Of a DNA stretch of 64,000 nucleotides, positions 37,669 through 46,155 are shown in pieces. This DNA comes from Duganella qianjiadongensis (GTDB lineage: Bacteria > Pseudomonadota > Gammaproteobacteria > Burkholderiales > Burkholderiaceae_D). The notes beneath the pieces are model-generated. The model was given only the letters and a program-made list of their open reading frames with translations, had not been told where the DNA came from and searched no databases. Both the position numbers and the translations under genes were made by a program. Positions within the stretch are counted from its first letter, which is position 1; each line of letters opens with the position of its first letter. The stretch lies in assembly GCF_009857915.1 (NCBI RefSeq), contig NZ_WWCM01000017.1:1-64000 (forward strand), given 5' to 3'.

Positions 37669-39147
37669 CTAGGGCGCGGAGCGCGCCACCCATTCGATCA
37701 GGCCATCGAGCACATTGCGGCCAGCCCCACCGGCCACATGTTCGTCATTGAGGAAAGCTACCACCACGCAGGGCTGGTTGGCGCCATCGTAGACATAGCC
37801 GGCAATAGCCGTAATGCCGTTCAGGGTGCCCGTCTTGATGCGGGCGCGGCGCGTGGCCGGGCTATCCTTGAGGCGCTTGCGCATGGTGCCGTCGGTGCCG
37901 GCTATGGGCAGCGTGGCGAGGAATTCCGGCATCCACGGGCTGCGCAGGCCAGCTTGCAGCACGGCCGCCATCTGCGCCGGTGTGGCCCGCTCCACCCGCG
38001 ACAGGCCGGAACCATTGTCCAGCACCAGACCATCCGCGCTGATGCGCTGTGACTGCAGCCAGCTGCGGATGGCCAGATCGGCGCGCATGGCCGTGCTGGC
38101 CACGCTGTCATCGGCCGGCAGCGGTTTGCTGCCCAGTGCCGCATCGGCCTGCAGGCTACCCAGCATCAGGTAGACGGTGCGGGCGATGGTGTTATCGGAG
38201 TTCTTGTTCACGTCGCGCAGCATTTCCGGCAAAGAGCGTGACTGGTGCTCGGCCAGCAGGCGGCTATCCGGTGCCAGCCCGGCCGTTTCGGCCTCGCGCA
38301 CGTCGCCACTGAGGCTGCCACCGAGCTTGCGCCACTGGGCGCGCAGTAAGCGCGCCAGAAAATCGTGATGGTCGAGCACATCGAGGCTGGTGGACTTGTT
38401 GCAGTTGCGCGGGTAACGGCCATGCAGAACCACCGTCAGCTGTTCGCCGCGTTGCCGCACTTCCGGCGTGCGCCAGTCTTTTTCCCAGCTGGCGCAGGGG
38501 GCGTCGATCAGCTGCAGATCGGCCTTGACGCTGACCTGTTCCAGCTCCGGCAGCATCGCCACCGACAGTTCGCTGGCGCTGGCGCGCAGTTCCACCCGCA
38601 GCAAATTGCTGTGGGCGAGCAGCGCATCGGGCGTCACGTTGTAGTAAGCCCAGGGGAATTCGTCGAATGGCGGCTGGCCCAGATCGGGGCGGGCCGGCTG
38701 GAATAGCTGACGATCGAGGATCACGTCGCCCTTGATCTTGCGGATGCCCTGATTGCGTAGCGCCTGCAGCAGGTGCAGCAGCACATCCTCGTTGAGATCG
38801 ACGTCGGCACCGCCCCGCACGATCAGATCGCCTTTTAGCACGCCACGTTCGACGTCCGCCGTGGTGCGCAGTTCGGTGCGGGCGCGGAAGGCAGGGCCTA
38901 GCTGTTCCAGCGCGGCCAGCGTGGTGAACAGCTTCATGGTGGACGCGGGCTGCATGCTCTGGCTGCTGTTATGGTCGATCAGCGTCTGGTTGCCGCGCAT
39001 GACCACGATGCCTGCCGCCTGCTGGGGTATTCCTGCGTTGCTGAGCAGCGCGCTGATCGGTTCCGGCAGATCCGCCGCCATGGCGCTGCCAGCCAGCGTT
39101 GCAACGGCGGTGAACAGGGCAGCAAGGGCGGTACGGCGTAGCAGCAT
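37669..39147 (-). CDS. dacB: D-alanyl-D-alanine carboxypeptidase/endopeptidase (PBP4)
   Basis: A periplasmic penicillin-binding protein of peptidase family S13 that trims terminal D-Ala and cuts cross-links. The 492-residue product has a signal peptide (LAALFTAVATLAGSAMAA) and the three active-site motifs: SxxK with S69 and K72 (PASTMKLF), SDN in NKNSDNTIARTVYL, and KTGT in ARIKTGTLNG. The long insertion between the first two motifs is typical of PBP4. It lies 22 bases downstream of the SpmA/SpmB-like gene on the same strand and converges on the dipeptidase gene. Confidence 0.95.
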   Translation of the reverse strand: MLLRRTALAALFTAVATLAGSAMAADLPEPISALLSNAGIPQQAAGIVVMRGNQTLIDHNSSQSMQPASTMKLFTTLAALEQLGPAFRARTELRTTADVERGVLKGDLIVRGGADVDLNEDVLLHLLQALRNQGIRKIKGDVILDRQLFQPARPDLGQPPFDEFPWAYYNVTPDALLAHSNLLRVELRASASELSVAMLPELEQVSVKADLQLIDAPCASWEKDWRTPEVRQRGEQLTVVLHGRYPRNCNKSTSLDVLDHHDFLARLLRAQWRKLGGSLSGDVREAETAGLAPDSRLLAEHQSRSLPEMLRDVNKNSDNTIARTVYLMLGSLQADAALGSKPLPADDSVASTAMRADLAIRSWLQSQRISADGLVLDNGSGLSRVERATPAQMAAVLQAGLRSPWMPEFLATLPIAGTDGTMRKRLKDSPATRRARIKTGTLNGITAIAGYVYDGANQPCVVVAFLNDEHVAGGAGRNVLDGLIEWVARSAP

Positions 39148-39169
39148 GGGTCAGTCTCTTTTACAGCAA

Positions 39170-40408
39170 TCAGTGGAAGAACACGTAGGCGACGAAAATC
39201 GCCGCAATCACGCCAGCCAGATCGGCGATCAGGCCGCAGGAAATGGCGTAGCGGGTTTTGCGTATGCCCACCGAACCGAAATACAGTGCCACGATGTAGA
39301 AGGTGGTATCGGCCGAGCCATTGAACACGCAGGCCAGCCGGCCCACGAAGGAATCCACGCCGTACTGGCGCATGGTGTCTATCATCATGGCTTTGGCTGC
39401 GCTGCCGCTCAGAGGTTTCATCAGCGCGGTGGGCAGGGCCGGTACGAAATCGGCGTTCACGCCCAGCTGGGCGAAGATCCAGCTGAAGCCTTCGACGACG
39501 AAGTTGAGCACACCGGCATTGCGGATCACGCTGATCGCCACCAGCATCCCCACCAGATAGGGAATCACGGTAATGGAAGTCTGGATGCCGCCCTTGGCCC
39601 CTTCGATAAACGCTTCGTACACATTCACCTTGCGCCGCAGTGCGCCGATGATGAAGCCGACGATCACCAGCAGCAGCACCAGATTGCTGAAGACTTTGGA
39701 CACCAGTTCGATTTCCTGCTTGCTCAGGTAGTGGGTGAAGTACCACACCACGCCCGCAATCGCCGCAGTCATGCCGCCCAGCCAGCCCATCACCACCGTG
39801 TTGAACAGGTTGATGCGCTGGCGGATAGATACGGCGATGATGCCCGTGACCGTGGCCACGTAGGTAGCGATCATGCAGGGGATGAAAATGTCGGACGGAT
39901 CAGCGGCGCCGAGGATGGAGCGCTGCGCCATGATGGCCAGCGGGATCAGCGTCAGGCCCGAGGTGTGCAGCACCAGAAACATGATCTGCGCATCGGTGGG
40001 CTCGTCCTTGCTGGGGTTGAGCGTCTGCAGGCTTTCCATCGCCTTCAGGCCGAACGGCGTGGCGGCGTTGTCGAGACCGAGCAGATTGGCCGAGAAGTTC
40101 ATCACCATGTGGCCGGTGGCCGGATGCTGCGAGGGCACGCCGGGGAAGATGCGCGAGAAGAAAGGCGCGATCAGGCGTGCCAGCAGGTCGATGGCGCCAG
40201 CTTTTTCGCCGATATTCATAATGCCCAGCCACAGCGTCATCACGCCGGCCAGCGGCAGAGCGATATCCATCACGCCGGTGCGGGCCGAATCGAAAGTGCC
40301 GTCGATGATGCGCTTGAAGATTTCCGTGTCGCCGGAGAGCAGGAACTGGGCTACTGCGGCGATGAAGCCGATCAGGAAAAAGCCGGACCAGATGTAATTG
40401 AGCGACAT
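39170..40408 (-). CDS. Nucleoside-recognition (Gate) domain membrane protein, SpmA-SpmB fusion-like
   Basis: A 412-residue membrane protein with two Gate domains, resembling SpmA (N-terminal half: TGVMDIALPLAGVMTLWLGI, NLLGLDNAATPFGLKAM) joined to SpmB (C-terminal half: VEGAKGGIQTSITVIPYLVG-like segment, then KPLSGSAAKAMMID and FNGSADTTFYIVALYFGSVG). In Bacillus subtilis, spmA and spmB are cotranscribed with dacB and affect spore cortex maturation. This organism gives no sign of sporulation, so the pairing with a D,D-carboxypeptidase suggests a wider cell-wall role, perhaps transport of a small molecule. It is upstream of dacB by 22 bases. Confidence 0.85.
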   Translation of the reverse strand: MSLNYIWSGFFLIGFIAAVAQFLLSGDTEIFKRIIDGTFDSARTGVMDIALPLAGVMTLWLGIMNIGEKAGAIDLLARLIAPFFSRIFPGVPSQHPATGHMVMNFSANLLGLDNAATPFGLKAMESLQTLNPSKDEPTDAQIMFLVLHTSGLTLIPLAIMAQRSILGAADPSDIFIPCMIATYVATVTGIIAVSIRQRINLFNTVVMGWLGGMTAAIAGVVWYFTHYLSKQEIELVSKVFSNLVLLLVIVGFIIGALRRKVNVYEAFIEGAKGGIQTSITVIPYLVGMLVAISVIRNAGVLNFVVEGFSWIFAQLGVNADFVPALPTALMKPLSGSAAKAMMIDTMRQYGVDSFVGRLACVFNGSADTTFYIVALYFGSVGIRKTRYAISCGLIADLAGVIAAIFVAYVFFH

Positions 40409-40507
40409 AGCGGCAAAAAAGTGGGAAAAACAAACAAAGTATAGCGGGTAAGGTGGCGAAAAAAGTTATAAGCTGCCGCTTTAGTTCGCTGATGTGGAAA
40501 TCTGCCT

Positions 40508-42256
40508 ATGTTGAAACGAGTTGCAGCGGTGGGGCTGGCGCTGGTGTGCGCACTGCTGGTGCCTAGGTACGGGCTGGCCCAGACGCCGGACGGCAAGGCC
40601 GCAGCGCCATCCTCAGGGCAGGAGAAAGTGCTGCATGCGTTTCTCAGTACGGGCGAGACGGGGCTGGACCCGGCCGTGGCATCCGATATTGCCAGTCTTA
40701 GCCTGCTGGAAAACCTGTTCGATCCTATGCTGCGCTACGACTATCTGGCCCGCCCCGTGCAGTTGCAGCCGAATACGCTCACGGCCATGCCGCAAGTGAC
40801 GGATCAGGGGCTGACCTACACCTTTCATCTGCGCCAGGACGTGTACTTCACGCCCGATGCGGCGTTGCAGGGGCAGCGGCGGCAGGTAACGGCACAGGAT
40901 TATGTGTATAGCCTGAAGCGCTTGTACGATCCGGTGCTGAAGTCGCCGTGGCTGTTTCTGCTCGATGGCAAACTGGCCGGTGACGCGGCGCTTAAGCAGC
41001 AGTTCAGCTACGAGCGCGAGATTGCCGGTCTGCAGGCGCTCGACCGTTTTACTTTGCGCATCCGTCTGAATGCGCCCGACCCGAATTTCCTGTTCTATCT
41101 GGCCACGCCTGCTACGGCAGTGGTAGCGCGCGAAGTGATGCAGGCTTACGGCGCACAGGCCGGCAATCATCCGGTGGGAACCGGGCCGTTTGTGCTGGGC
41201 CAGTGGAAGCATAGTGACCGCATCACTTTGCTGGCCAACCGCCAGTTCCGGCCCGTCAGTTTTCAAGGCCGGCGCGTGCCGCTGCTGGACCGCGTCGAAG
41301 TGCGCATCGTCGAGGAATACCAGTCGCGCGTGCTGGGCTTTCTGAATGGCGAATTCGATTTCCTCGAACAGCTGCCGGAATCGATGAAGGACATGGTGCT
41401 GACCAATGACGCCCAGCCCACGCTGCAAGCGGCGCTGGCGGCGCGCGGCATCGTGCTGTCGCCCTTCCCTGTGCTGCAGACCTACTACATGTGGATGAAT
41501 ATGGAAGACCCGCTGATCGGCGGCTACAGCAAGGACAGGCTGGCGCTGCGGCGCGCCATTGCCATGTCCTACAACAGCGCGGAAGACGTGGCGCTGCTGA
41601 AGAAGGGGCTGGCGGTAGCGGCGCAATCGCCGTTGCCGCCGAATGTGCGCGGCTACGATCCCGCCTACCGCAGCCCTGTGCCCTACGATCCGGCGCTGGC
41701 GCAGGCGCTGCTTGATCGCTATGGCTATCGCAAGGGCGCGGACGGTTTCCGCATGCAGCCAGACGGCAAGCCGCTGACGCTGGTGATGCACAGCGAAGCT
41801 TCGACGGTGGGGCGGCTGCGCGATGAACTATGGCGCAAGAATCTGAATGCGATCGGCTTGCGGGTGGTGTTCAAGAGTGACAAGAAGACGGAGATCATCA
41901 AGGCTTCGCGGCTGGGTTCGGTGATGATGTTCGAGACCAACTGGGTGGCCGACTTCCCCGATGGCGACAACTTCTACCAGCTGCTGTATGGCGCCAACCG
42001 TGGCCGCGCCAACTACGCCCGTTTCAACCTGCCCGCCTACAACCAGCGCTATGAAGAAAGCCGCCTGCTAGGCGACACGCCACGCCGCACGGCGCTGTAC
42101 CGCGATCTGGCCGATATCGTGCATGCCTATACGCCGTGGGTGCTGCTGACCCATCCTGTGTCGGCCGATCTGCAGCAGCCGTGGCTCAAGCATTACCAGC
42201 GCCATCCCGTCGAGCTGACCAACTGGCGATATCTGGATATTGTGCGACCAGACTAG
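40508..42256 (+). CDS. Family 5 extracellular solute-binding protein (oligopeptide type)
   Basis: A 582-residue periplasmic binding protein with a signal peptide (MLKRVAAVGLALVCALLVPR, cleavage near GLAQ). It has the family-5 (DppA/OppA/MppA) outline: SLLENLFDPMLRYDYLARPV, FHLRQDVYFTPD, TAQDYVYSLKRLYDP, GTGPFVLGQWKHSDRI, and a late NWVADFPDGDNFYQLLYG. No permease or ATPase gene is adjacent, so it may use a shared transporter, as MppA does with Opp for murein tripeptide. That role is suggested by neighbours, not shown. It is divergent from the SpmA/SpmB-like gene. Confidence 0.82.
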   Translation: MLKRVAAVGLALVCALLVPRYGLAQTPDGKAAAPSSGQEKVLHAFLSTGETGLDPAVASDIASLSLLENLFDPMLRYDYLARPVQLQPNTLTAMPQVTDQGLTYTFHLRQDVYFTPDAALQGQRRQVTAQDYVYSLKRLYDPVLKSPWLFLLDGKLAGDAALKQQFSYEREIAGLQALDRFTLRIRLNAPDPNFLFYLATPATAVVAREVMQAYGAQAGNHPVGTGPFVLGQWKHSDRITLLANRQFRPVSFQGRRVPLLDRVEVRIVEEYQSRVLGFLNGEFDFLEQLPESMKDMVLTNDAQPTLQAALAARGIVLSPFPVLQTYYMWMNMEDPLIGGYSKDRLALRRAIAMSYNSAEDVALLKKGLAVAAQSPLPPNVRGYDPAYRSPVPYDPALAQALLDRYGYRKGADGFRMQPDGKPLTLVMHSEASTVGRLRDELWRKNLNAIGLRVVFKSDKKTEIIKASRLGSVMMFETNWVADFPDGDNFYQLLYGANRGRANYARFNLPAYNQRYEESRLLGDTPRRTALYRDLADIVHAYTPWVLLTHPVSADLQQPWLKHYQRHPVELTNWRYLDIVRPD

Positions 42257-42276
42257 AACCGGCCCTGGAGCTAACT

Positions 42277-42873
42277 CTAGGGCGCTTGATCTTCGTCTGG
42301 TGTGACAAATCCAATAGGTCGCTTTTTGACAGGTTCGGTTGGAGTGACTAAGGCACGAAGGGAAGCAAAGATCTGCCTCACCTTGTCGCGGGTCTCGGCT
42401 TCGAAACTTTCCTGACTATGCGAGAGCCGGTAAAGCTGGCTTTCCATTAAGTCCAGACGCTGGGTCAGATCCTTCTGTGAACTATCGGCCAGCCTAATCC
42501 GTACAAAAGTACGCATGATCTCGATGTTGACGGTGATGGCCTGTGCGCTGGTGAGGATGGACGACAGCATTGCCACGCCTTGCTCGGTAAAAGCATAAGG
42601 TGGGTAGCGGCGGCCTCCGCGCACCGGATTTGAGGTCACAAATTGTGACCTCAAAGATGCCCATTCTGCGCTATCAAGTTGGAACATGAAGTCACCAGGA
42701 AAGCGTGCAGGATTGCGCTTGACTGCCTGCACAAGCACTTTAGTTTGCACTCCGTAAAGATCTGCAAGGTCTGCATCAAGCATCACTTTCTGTTCGCGCA
42801 AGTGCATGATGCGAGCCGCCAGCGGCATCGACGCAGGAGAATGCGTTGTGATTACGCTATGTTGCGTCGCCAT
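42277..42873 (-). CDS. ORF6N-domain protein
   Basis: The 198-residue protein begins with an ORF6N domain (MHLREQKVMLDADLADLYGV, then VLVQAVKRNPARFPGDFMFQ, YPPYAFTEQGVAMLSSILTS and IEIMRTFVRIR), followed by a short coiled region. ORF6N is a DNA-binding-like domain common in phages and as isolated chromosomal genes that act as regulators or antirepressors. Its base composition is lower in GC than its neighbours, which fits horizontal acquisition. It lies next to the candidate RNA locus, but no functional link is shown. Confidence 0.85.
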   Translation of the reverse strand: MATQHSVITTHSPASMPLAARIMHLREQKVMLDADLADLYGVQTKVLVQAVKRNPARFPGDFMFQLDSAEWASLRSQFVTSNPVRGGRRYPPYAFTEQGVAMLSSILTSAQAITVNIEIMRTFVRIRLADSSQKDLTQRLDLMESQLYRLSHSQESFEAETRDKVRQIFASLRALVTPTEPVKKRPIGFVTPDEDQAP

Positions 42874-42985
42874 ATTTTCCTCGCGTCAAGTACCATCTAT
42901 CGCATATTCATCACGATGATGGTTGACCAATTCAGTAATGCGGCTATTGACTCCCCTCTAAGCAGTGGAAGATAGACTAAAAATA

Positions 42986-43017
42986 ATTTGTGCGCCGCAC
43001 AAATATTGTGCTATAGT
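42986..43017 (+). promoter_or_regulatory. Promoter with overlapping palindromic operator for the candidate RNA
   Basis: TTGTGC (42988-42993) and TATAGT (43012-43017) form a sigma-70-type promoter with an 18-base spacer. The -35 element is inside a palindrome ATTTGTGC-GCC-GCACAAAT (42986-43004) with perfect 8-base arms, a likely operator. Transcription would start near 43024, inside the stretch of about 480 bases without a convincing gene between the ORF6N gene and arsR. Confidence 0.55.
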
Positions 43018-43023
43018 TCGTCC

Positions 43024-43282
43024 GTGGTTGAGGTTTGCAGTGCAGACAGTCCCACGCCCGAGGCAAGCGCCGCGGTCCGATTGGTGTAAGAGCGGATTGC
43101 AGTTGACGCGAAGTAAGGGCTTGTAATTCCGGATACGTTGGTCGATTTACACGCTGGAGGCACCAGGCAGATAGCCTGGGCGTCCAGGAAACCGGTTCAC
43201 TTTGCAGATAGCACTGGACCCGGCCCCGATTAAAGCATTGGTAATACATTGGAACGAGCCCGCAGCGATGCGGGCTTTTTTT
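43024..43282 (+). ncRNA. Candidate structured non-coding RNA, about 260 nt
   Basis: A stretch bounded by a good promoter upstream and a strong intrinsic terminator at its end, with no plausible start codon, ribosome-binding site and protein. Internal complementarity is visible: GTGTAA (43084-43089) with TTACAC (43147-43152), CCAGGC (43163-43168) with GCCTGG (43174-43179), and GTCCAG (43182-43187) with CTGGAC (43214-43219). I compared it mentally with 6S, tmRNA, RNase P and SRP RNA and saw no signature of these. It ends 71 bases before arsR, whose own operator follows, so it is probably a separate transcript rather than the ars leader. The call is inference from structure. Confidence 0.4.
43257..43282 (+). 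terminator. Intrinsic terminator of the candidate RNA
   Basis: AGCCCGC (43257-43263) pairs with GCGGGCT (43270-43276) around a six-base loop, and the T-tract runs to 43282. It separates the upstream transcript from the arsR promoter. Confidence 0.88.
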
Positions 43283-43305
43283 ATTCCGGAACGGTTTGTA
43301 TCTTC

Positions 43306-43333
43306 ATTTCGATAATATTTGAAATATCGAAAT
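43306..43333. promoter_or_regulatory. ArsR operator
   Basis: ATTTCGATA (43306-43314) and TATCGAAAT (43325-43333) form a perfect 9-base inverted repeat with a 10-base spacer, 20 bases upstream of the arsR start. AT-rich inverted repeats of this kind are typical ArsR/SmtB binding sites, so ArsR probably represses its own operon here until arsenite binds. Confidence 0.8.
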
Positions 43334-43353
43334 GTAAACGCTATCATGGCGCC

Positions 43354-43674
43354 ATGGATACCAAACAAGCATTGTCGGCGCTCGCTTCGCTGGCGCAGGA
43401 ACACCGGCTGGCCGTCTTCCGTCTGCTGGTGCAGACGGGGCCGGACGGGCTGGCGGCCAGCAAAATCGGCGAACAGCTGGCACTGGCACCCTCGTCCCTC
43501 TCGTTTCACCTAAAAGAACTCAGCCACGCGGGCCTGATTGCGGCGCGCCAGCAGGGCCGCTTTCTGATTTACTCGGCCGATATCGGTGCCATGAATGGTC
43601 TGATCGGCTTCCTCACTGAAAACTGCTGCGGCGGCCAGCCGTGCAGCCCCACTTCCTCACTCTGCCAACCATGA
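43354..43674 (+). CDS. arsR: ArsR-family arsenic-responsive repressor
   Basis: A 106-residue winged-helix repressor. The helix-turn-helix is LAASKIGEQLALAPSSLSFH with LKELSHAGLI next, and the C-terminus carries a cysteine cluster ENCCGGQPC, the likely arsenite-sensing thiols in this ArsR subtype. ATG 43354 gives a standard ArsR start; longer frames run back into the upstream terminator. There is no good ribosome-binding site, and the promoter is close, so the message may be nearly leaderless. The stop overlaps arsC (ATGA). Confidence 0.92.
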   Translation: MDTKQALSALASLAQEHRLAVFRLLVQTGPDGLAASKIGEQLALAPSSLSFHLKELSHAGLIAARQQGRFLIYSADIGAMNGLIGFLTENCCGGQPCSPTSSLCQP

Positions 43675-44159
43675 ACGTACTCTTTCTTTGCACGGGCAAC
43701 TCCTGCCGTTCGCTGATCAGCGAAGCCGTCTTCAACCATCTGGCGCCGGCTGGCTGGCATGGGCTCAGTGCCGGCAGCCAGCCTACCGGCGTGCTCAATG
43801 CGCAAGCACTGGCACTGCTGGCCAGTAAAGGCATTCCTACCGATGGCTATTACAGCAAGTCGTGGAACGATCTGCCGCTCACGCCCGATATCGTGATCAC
43901 CGTATGCGGTAGCGCTGCTGGCGAAGCCTGCCCCGCTTATCTGGGCCCCGTGCTGCGCGCCCACTGGGGCGTGGATGATCCCAGCCATGTGGTGGGCACT
44001 CAGGCCGAAATCGACGCCGCGTTCGAGCGCGCCTACACCCTGCTGCGTGGCCGCATCGAAGCGTTTCTGGCGCTGCCGCTGACCCAGCTGGCAGGTGATC
44101 GCGCTGCCTTCAAGGCCGAACTGGACCGCATCGGCCTGCTGGGAGCTGACGCATGCTGA
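43671..44159 (+). CDS. arsC: Arsenate reductase (low-molecular-weight phosphatase fold)
   Basis: ArsC reduces arsenate to arsenite in the cytoplasm. The 162-residue protein has the PTP loop CTGNSCRS at residues 7-14, with C7 as nucleophile and R13, and later cysteines in VITVCGSAAGEACPAYLG that can take part in the redox relay. The HWGVDDPSHVVG segment is characteristic of this proteobacterial branch. The loop has Cys rather than the more common Ala at position 12. ATG 43671 overlaps the arsR stop, and the end overlaps arsB by seven bases. Confidence 0.93.
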   Translation: MNVLFLCTGNSCRSLISEAVFNHLAPAGWHGLSAGSQPTGVLNAQALALLASKGIPTDGYYSKSWNDLPLTPDIVITVCGSAAGEACPAYLGPVLRAHWGVDDPSHVVGTQAEIDAAFERAYTLLRGRIEAFLALPLTQLAGDRAAFKAELDRIGLLGADAC

Positions 44160-45433
44160 GCGCCCTGCTGATTTTTCTGGCCACCCTGCTGCTGGTGATC
44201 TGGCAGCCGCGCGGTCTGGGCATAGGCTGGAGCGCCACGGCGGGCGCCATCGTGGCCCTGCTGGCCGGCGTGATCCATGTCAGCGATATTCCCGTGGTGT
44301 GGCACATCGTCTGGAATGCTACCGGCACCTTCGTCGCCATCATCATCATCAGCCTGTTGCTCGATAAGGCCGGCTTTTTTGAATGGGCCGCGCTGCATGT
44401 GGCGCGCTGGGGCGGCGGCAGCGGCGTGCGCCTGTTCGCCCTGTTCGTGCTGCTGGGCGCTGCCGTGTCGGCCCTGTTCGCCAATGATGGCGCGGCGCTG
44501 ATCCTCACGCCTATCGTGATTGCCATGCTGCGCGAGCTGAAATTCTCCGGCAAGGCTACGCTGGCCTTCGTGATGGCAGCCGGCTTTATCGCCGATACGG
44601 CCAGTCTGCCGCTGGTGGTATCGAATCTGGTCAACATCGTCTCGGCCGATTATTTCAATGTCAGCTTTGCCCGCTATGCGGCCGTCATGCTGCCGGTGAA
44701 CGGTGTGGCTGTCGCTGCCACGCTGGGCGCATTGCTACTCTACTTCCGCCGTGATATTCCGGCTAATTACGATGTTGCGCAAATCAAGCTGCCTGCCGAG
44801 GCGATTCATGACCGTGCCACCTTTATCACGGGTTGGTGGGTACTGGGCCTGCTGCTGGTGGGCTTCTTCTGGCTGGAAGATCTGGGTGTGCCCATCAGCG
44901 CCACGTCGGCGGCCGGTGCTGCCCTGTTGCTGATCGTAGCGGCACGCGGCCACCGCATCTCGACGCGCGCAGTGCTGGCGAATGCACCATGGCAGATCGT
45001 GGTGTTCTCGCTGGGGATGTATCTGGTAGTGTACGGCCTGCGCAACGCCGGCCTGACCGATACCCTGACGGCAGCGCTGAGTGCCTGCGCCAGCTACGGC
45101 GTGTGGGGCGCAGCACTGGGCACGGGTTTTATTACGGCGATACTGTCGTCCATCATGAATAATCTGCCCACGGTGCTGGTGGGGGCGCTGTCCATCGATG
45201 CCAGCACGGCGCAGGGCGCGGTGCGCGAAGCCATGGTGTTTGCCAATGTGATCGGCAGCGATCTGGGACCGAAGATTACGCCTATCGGCAGTCTGGCCAC
45301 CCTGCTCTGGCTGCATGTGCTGGACCAGAAAGGCTTGCACATTTCGTGGGGCTATTACTTCCGCGTGGGGATCTGCCTGACGGTACCAGTGCTGCTGGTG
45401 ACGCTGGCAGCGCTGGCCCTGCGCCTCTCCTGA
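44153..45433 (+). CDS. arsB: Arsenite efflux permease ArsB
   Basis: ArsB is the inner-membrane pump that expels arsenite using the proton gradient. The 426-residue product has about twelve helices and ArsB-type segments: IIIISLLLDKAGFFEWAALH, ALFANDGAALILTPIVIAML, AGFIADTASLPLVVSNLVNI, and SSIMNNLPTVLVGALSI with ANVIGSDLGPKITPIGSLAT near the end. No arsA ATPase gene follows, so it probably works alone. It overlaps arsC by seven bases, and arsH begins nine bases after it. Confidence 0.94.
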   Translation: MLSALLIFLATLLLVIWQPRGLGIGWSATAGAIVALLAGVIHVSDIPVVWHIVWNATGTFVAIIIISLLLDKAGFFEWAALHVARWGGGSGVRLFALFVLLGAAVSALFANDGAALILTPIVIAMLRELKFSGKATLAFVMAAGFIADTASLPLVVSNLVNIVSADYFNVSFARYAAVMLPVNGVAVAATLGALLLYFRRDIPANYDVAQIKLPAEAIHDRATFITGWWVLGLLLVGFFWLEDLGVPISATSAAGAALLLIVAARGHRISTRAVLANAPWQIVVFSLGMYLVVYGLRNAGLTDTLTAALSACASYGVWGAALGTGFITAILSSIMNNLPTVLVGALSIDASTAQGAVREAMVFANVIGSDLGPKITPIGSLATLLWLHVLDQKGLHISWGYYFRVGICLTVPVLLVTLAALALRLS

Positions 45434-45442
45434 AAGGACTGT

Positions 45443-46147
45443 ATGGAACTGCCGAATATCAATCACGATCTGCTGCCGATACCGACGCTGGCGCAACTGG
45501 AACCAGTGGGCAATTACGACCATCCGCCCCGCTTCCTGCTGCTGTATGGCTCGCTGCGCGAGCGTAGTTTCAGCCGCTTTCTGACGGAAGAAGCGGCGCG
45601 CATCCTGCAGCATTTCGGCGGCGAGGTGAAGATTTTCGATCCGGCCGAACTGCCCATGGTGGGCAGTGTCGATGAAAGCCACCCCAAAGTGCAGGAGCTG
45701 CGCGCGCTATCGCAGTGGTCGGAAGGCCAGGTGTGGTGCAGCCCCGAACGTCACGGTGCGATTACCGCCGTGATGAAGAACCAGATCGACTGGATACCGC
45801 TGGAACAGGGCGCGTTGCGCCCCACGCAGGGCCGCACGCTGGCCGTGATGCAGGTATGCGGCGGCTCGCAATCGTTCAATGTGGTCAACACCATGCGCTT
45901 GCTGGGGCGCTGGATGCGCATGTTCACCATCCCCAACCAGTCCTCGGTGCCGATGGCCTACAAGGAATTCGACGAGGCAGGCCGCATGCGCCGCTCGGCC
46001 TATTACGAGCGGGTAGTCGATGTGATGGAAGAACTGTTCAAGATGACGCTGCTGATGCGCGGCCGCAGCGACTATCTGACCGACCGTTACAGCGAACGCA
46101 ACGAGCGGGCGGTCAAAGCCATCAACCGCCAGATCGCCCAGCTCTAA
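45443..46147 (+). CDS. arsH: ArsH NADPH-dependent FMN oxidoreductase
   Basis: The 234-residue flavoprotein oxidises trivalent organoarsenicals and reduces various acceptors. Family motifs are FLLLYGSLRERSFSRFLTEE (FMN-phosphate loop), WSEGQVWCSPERHGAITAVM with KNQIDWIPLE, and MQVCGGSQSFNVVNTMRLLG. It is the last gene of arsRCBH, starts nine bases after arsB with AAAGGA upstream, and ends eight bases before the convergent acyl-CoA dehydrogenase. Confidence 0.95.
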   Translation: MELPNINHDLLPIPTLAQLEPVGNYDHPPRFLLLYGSLRERSFSRFLTEEAARILQHFGGEVKIFDPAELPMVGSVDESHPKVQELRALSQWSEGQVWCSPERHGAITAVMKNQIDWIPLEQGALRPTQGRTLAVMQVCGGSQSFNVVNTMRLLGRWMRMFTIPNQSSVPMAYKEFDEAGRMRRSAYYERVVDVMEELFKMTLLMRGRSDYLTDRYSERNERAVKAINRQIAQL

Positions 46148-46155
46148 AAGCGCGC

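Noticed and set aside
42277..42873. Prophage remnant around the ORF6N gene
   Set aside because: No integrase, structural phage genes or attachment repeats are visible, so the ORF6N gene is treated as a single acquired gene.
43024..43282. Identification of the candidate RNA as 6S, tmRNA, RNase P or SRP RNA
   Set aside because: None of the recognisable sequence signatures of these RNAs were present (no ANDENYALAA-type tag, no RNase P core, no SRP tetraloop region), and the neighbours differ from their usual sites.
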